This document shows, one piece after another, positions 7,146-9,228 of a DNA stretch of 9,228 nt (position 1 is the first letter of the stretch; each line of letters opens with the position of its first letter). The position numbers were made by a program, and so were the translations under genes. The notes under the pieces were generated by a model, which was not told the DNA's origin, ran no database searches, and saw only the letters and a list, made by a program, of their open reading frames with translations. The stretch is from an uncultured Lysobacteraceae bacterium (lineage in GTDB: Bacteria > Pseudomonadota > Gammaproteobacteria > Xanthomonadales > Rhodanobacteraceae), in assembly GCA_946482585.1 (NCBI GenBank), contig CAMLSI010000198.1, positions 1 to 9,228 of the forward strand, in the 5' to 3' direction.

Positions 7146-7159
7146 GTCCGCGCGCGGAC
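7146..7159. repeat. 14-bp perfect palindrome upstream of mgtE
   Basis: GTCCGCGCGCGGAC is identical to its own reverse complement and lies 22 nt before the mgtE ATG, ahead of the ribosome binding site. It could be an operator for a dimeric regulator or a hairpin in the leader. Palindromes of this size do arise by chance in CG-rich DNA, and I recognise no known regulator site. Confidence 0.35.
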
Positions 7160-7169
7160 CTCGACAGAC

Positions 7170-7173
7170 AGGA
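7170..7173 (+). promoter_or_regulatory. Shine-Dalgarno (AGGA) for mgtE
   Basis: AGGA within GACAGGACG lies 8 nt before the ATG at 7182 and supports that start. No convincing -35/-10 pair and no M-box-like magnesium riboswitch fits in the 97-nt spacer, so mgtE either has an unrecognised promoter here or is read through from the acylation cluster. Confidence 0.55.
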
Positions 7174-7181
7174 CGCCTTTC

Positions 7182-8543
7182 ATGGCCGAAACCGCACGAC
7201 AGGACAAGACCGTCAAACAGCTGCGCCTGCTCGAGCAGGCGCTCGACAGCGGTCGCCTGGGACCGGTCAAGCGACTGGTCAACACACTGTCGCCCGCGGA
7301 AATCGGCAACTTGCTCGAATCGCTGCCGTCGGCGAAGCGCCAAGCGGTCTGGGGGCTCGTCGACGCGGAAGACGACGGCGAAGTGCTGGTCCACGTCGGC
7401 GAAGACGTGCGCGAAGACCTGCTGCGATCGATGGACCCCGACGAAATCGTCGCCGCCGCCGAATCGCTCGATATCGACGACCTCGCCGACCTGCTCGAAG
7501 ACCTGCCGGATACGGTCATCGACGAAGTGCTGAAGTCGATGGATCGCGAGAACCGCGAGCGTCTCGAGCAGATGCTGACCTACGCCGAGGACACGGCCGG
7601 GCGCCTGATGAATCCCGACGTGGTGACCGTACGCGCCGACGTCAGCGTCGACGTGGTGCTGCGCTATCTGCGCCTGCGCGGAGAGTTGCCCGAAGGCACG
7701 CATCATCTGTACGTGGTCAGCCGGCGACGCCAGTATCAGGGCCGCATCTCGCTGGCGCAGTTGCTGACCGCCGAACCGGCCGACGCGGTCAACCGCATCA
7801 TGGACACGGAGCAGCCCGCGATCGACGCCGACACGCCGGTATCGGACGTCGCGCAGCGGTTCGCGAACTACGACTGGCTCAGCGCACCGGTCGTGGACGA
7901 GAACAACATGCTGCTCGGCCACATCACGATCGACGACGTCGTCGACATCATCCGTGACCAGGCCGAACACCAGGCCCTCGGCGCGGCCGGTCTCGACGAA
8001 GAGGAAGACCTGTTCGCGCCGGTCCCGCGCACGACGCGGCGCCGCGCGGTCTGGCTCGGCATCAACCTGCTGACCGCGTTCCTCGCCTCGTGGGTCATCG
8101 GAAATTTCGAGAACGTACTGAAACAGGTCGTGGCCTGCGCGGTGCTGATGCCCATCGTCGCGAGCATGGGCGGTGTCGCCGGCACGCAGGTGCAGACGCT
8201 GATGATCCGCGCGATGGCGCTGGGCCAGGTCACGGCCTCGAACGCGATGTTCCTGCTGCGCAAGGAAGTCCTCGTCGCGCTCGCGAACGGCGTGGTCTGG
8301 GCGCTTGCGGTCGGCAGCGTCGCGTTCGCGATCTATCGCGACATCTGGCTCGCGTTCGCGTTCGGCGCGGCGATGGTGCTGAACCTGATCGCGGCGGCGC
8401 TGACCGGCGTATTCCTGCCGCTCGCCTTGCGCCGCGTCGGGATCGACCCGGCTCTGGCCGGCGGCGTGCTGCTGACGACGGTGACCGACTGCTGCGGCTT
8501 CGCGTCCTTTCTCGGGTTGTCGACGCTGTTGCTGCTGCGCTAG
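7182..8543 (+). CDS. mgtE: MgtE-type magnesium channel/transporter
   Basis: The predicted protein has 453 residues, the usual full length for MgtE. MgtE is an inner-membrane homodimeric Mg2+ channel whose cytoplasmic domains close the pore when magnesium is high. The domains are an acidic helical N domain (about 20-130, with repeated LLESLP/LLEDLP elements), CBS domain 1 starting at YAEDTAGRLMNP (134-145), CBS domain 2 starting near IMDTEQPAI (206-214) and ending IDDVVDIIRDQ (250-260), and a plug/linker. A five-helix membrane domain follows (about 288-452). The family signature LMPIVASMGGVAGTQVQTL (322-340) is clear, although V332 replaces the Asn often found in MGGNAG. DPALAGGVLLTTVTDCCGF (422-440) holds D436, the counterpart of the pore Asp (D432 in Thermus MgtE), followed unusually by two cysteines. 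It lies 97 nt after the AT3 gene and converges on tsaB. Its function is not linked to the glycan genes, so it is probably a housekeeping neighbour. Confidence 0.96.
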   Translation: MAETARQDKTVKQLRLLEQALDSGRLGPVKRLVNTLSPAEIGNLLESLPSAKRQAVWGLVDAEDDGEVLVHVGEDVREDLLRSMDPDEIVAAAESLDIDDLADLLEDLPDTVIDEVLKSMDRENRERLEQMLTYAEDTAGRLMNPDVVTVRADVSVDVVLRYLRLRGELPEGTHHLYVVSRRRQYQGRISLAQLLTAEPADAVNRIMDTEQPAIDADTPVSDVAQRFANYDWLSAPVVDENNMLLGHITIDDVVDIIRDQAEHQALGAAGLDEEEDLFAPVPRTTRRRAVWLGINLLTAFLASWVIGNFENVLKQVVACAVLMPIVASMGGVAGTQVQTLMIRAMALGQVTASNAMFLLRKEVLVALANGVVWALAVGSVAFAIYRDIWLAFAFGAAMVLNLIAAALTGVFLPLALRRVGIDPALAGGVLLTTVTDCCGFASFLGLSTLLLLR

Positions 8544-8545
8544 GC

Positions 8546-8598
8546 GCGAAAACGACGTCGTTCGATCGTCGAATCGTCGACACCTCGACGTCGCGTTT
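8546..8598. terminator. Probable bidirectional terminator between convergent mgtE and tsaB
   Basis: CGACGTCG occurs at 8553-8560 and 8586-8593 and, being self-complementary, the two copies pair as an 8-bp stem. On the minus strand the stem is followed by TTTT (complement of 8549-8552), fitting tsaB termination. On the plus strand it is followed by CGTTT (8594-8598), a weaker U tract for mgtE. Inside the loop, TTCGA-TCG-TCGAA (8561-8573) makes a second small hairpin, and ATCGTCGA is repeated in tandem (8565-8572, 8573-8580). Its position between two convergent genes supports the call. Confidence 0.55.
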
Positions 8599-8616
8599 CA
8601 CCGCGCTCGGGCCGAC

Positions 8617-9228
8617 CTACCGCGCGCGCTGCTCCACGAGCGTGAGTGCGACTTTGTCGCGCAGATAGATCGGCAGGGCCTGCTCCGGCGGCAGCGCGCG
8701 GCCGGCGTCGAAGTCGACCGCGGCCAGGATCGCGACGGCGCGTGCCTGCGGGTAGCATTCGCCGTCGCTCCAGTACGGTCCGGGCACCCGCGGCGCAAGC
8801 GCCGCGCCGTAGGTTTTCCAGCCGCTGCCGATGACGTTCCACGTTTCGGCCGGCGGCAGTTGCAGCGCCTCGGGCGCGCATACGCATTCGTCCATGAGCG
8901 GCTGCAACCCGGCACCGACGCGCCGATAGCAGGCCGCATAGATCTCGCCCATGCGCGCATCGATCACCGCGAGTATCGGCGCGCCGTTGTCGGGCGCATT
9001 GAGCGCGAGCGCGGCCAGCGACGATACCGGAATGACCGGCAGGTCGAGTCCGAGCGCCATGCCCTGTGCGAGCGACACGGCAAGGCGCACGCCGGTGAAC
9101 GCGCCGGGTCCTCGTCCGACCGCGATCGCGTCGAGCTGGCGCCGGCGCAGCCCGGCTTCGGCCAGCAGCGCATCGGCCATCGGCAGAACGAGTTCCGCAT
9201 GGCGGCGCGGCGCGAGTTCGCTGCGCGC
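8617..9228 (-). CDS. tsaB: TsaB, tRNA t6A37 biosynthesis protein, 5' end beyond window
   Basis: The stop codon TAG (minus strand) is at 8617-8619 and 203 residues are visible; the frame is open to the window edge. An ATG at 9180 gives a shorter 187-residue form, but the upstream residues (SELAPRRHAELVLP) are typical TsaB sequence, so the real start lies outside. About 25-35 residues are missing compared with the usual length of about 230. Hallmarks are PRRHAE, GRGPGAFTGVRLAVSLAQG (the family's GPGSFTG-like loop), VIDARMGEIYAA and the C-terminal PIYLRDKVAL. TsaB is an ASKHA-fold protein that pairs with TsaD, and with TsaE and TsaC, to put the threonylcarbamoyl group on A37 of tRNAs reading ANN codons. 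It lacks catalysis itself but is essential for the complex in bacteria. It converges on mgtE, with the 73-nt terminator region between. This is a core housekeeping gene, and nothing unusual is seen in it. Confidence 0.95.
   Translation of the reverse strand, partial: ARSELAPRRHAELVLPMADALLAEAGLRRRQLDAIAVGRGPGAFTGVRLAVSLAQGMALGLDLPVIPVSSLAALALNAPDNGAPILAVIDARMGEIYAACYRRVGAGLQPLMDECVCAPEALQLPPAETWNVIGSGWKTYGAALAPRVPGPYWSDGECYPQARAVAILAAVDFDAGRALPPEQALPIYLRDKVALTLVEQRAR

Noticed and set aside
4676..7519. A 947-codon open frame on the minus strand across the SGNH, AT3 and mgtE genes
   Set aside because: It runs antisense through three genes with clear family motifs. Its product is a low-complexity mix of Arg, Glu, Gln, Ala and Asp with no domain. 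Long antisense frames are expected in such GC-biased DNA.
1..9228. Search for tRNA, rRNA, CRISPR arrays, insertion sequences, integrases, toxin-antitoxin or phage-defence genes
   Set aside because: None seen by eye on either strand; all coding space is filled by the seven genes described.

Overview
The window is about 9.2 kb of GC-rich DNA with strongly GC-biased third codon positions and dense coding. It fits a high-GC proteobacterium, most likely a gammaproteobacterium. That placement rests on the form of the MgtE and TsaB proteins, the compact operon and a TTATACTGCG-type -10 box. It is an inference, because there is no rRNA or other taxonomic marker here.

Region 1 (1-7084, all + strand) is a compact gene cluster that looks like a cell-envelope glycan assembly and O-acylation locus. 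It begins with the 3' part of a class I SAM-dependent methyltransferase. The methyltransferase stop overlaps the start of a 735-residue polytopic membrane protein that resembles GT-C (lipid-linked sugar) glycosyltransferases. After a 65-nt gap with a possible -10 box comes an MBOAT-family O-acyltransferase (AlgI/DltB type). One nucleotide later begins a membrane-anchored SGNH-type periplasmic protein (DltD/AlgX/AlgJ-like), and then, 33 nt on, an acyltransferase-3 (OafA-type) membrane protein with a strong ribosome binding site. MBOAT plus SGNH is the known architecture for moving acyl groups across the membrane onto extracytoplasmic polymers. The AT3 protein would be a second, independent acyl-transfer route. 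A reasonable model is that the GT-C protein and methyltransferase build or cap a glycan while the two acyl systems decorate it. The polymer itself cannot be identified from this window.

Region 2 (7085-8543) holds a 97-nt spacer with two inverted repeats, then a full-length MgtE-type magnesium channel/transporter with its N domain, CBS pair and five-helix membrane domain.

Region 3 (8544-9228) is a 73-nt convergent spacer with nested palindromes that probably act as a bidirectional terminator. It is followed on the minus strand by tsaB (tRNA t6A biosynthesis), whose 5' end lies beyond the window. Regions 2 and 3 are housekeeping genes flanking an accessory-looking envelope cluster.

I found no tRNA, rRNA, CRISPR array, insertion sequence or integrase. 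The most unusual protein-level signal is an apparent 18-residue duplication inside the catalytic signature of the MBOAT protein. No stretch longer than 300 bases lacks a gene.
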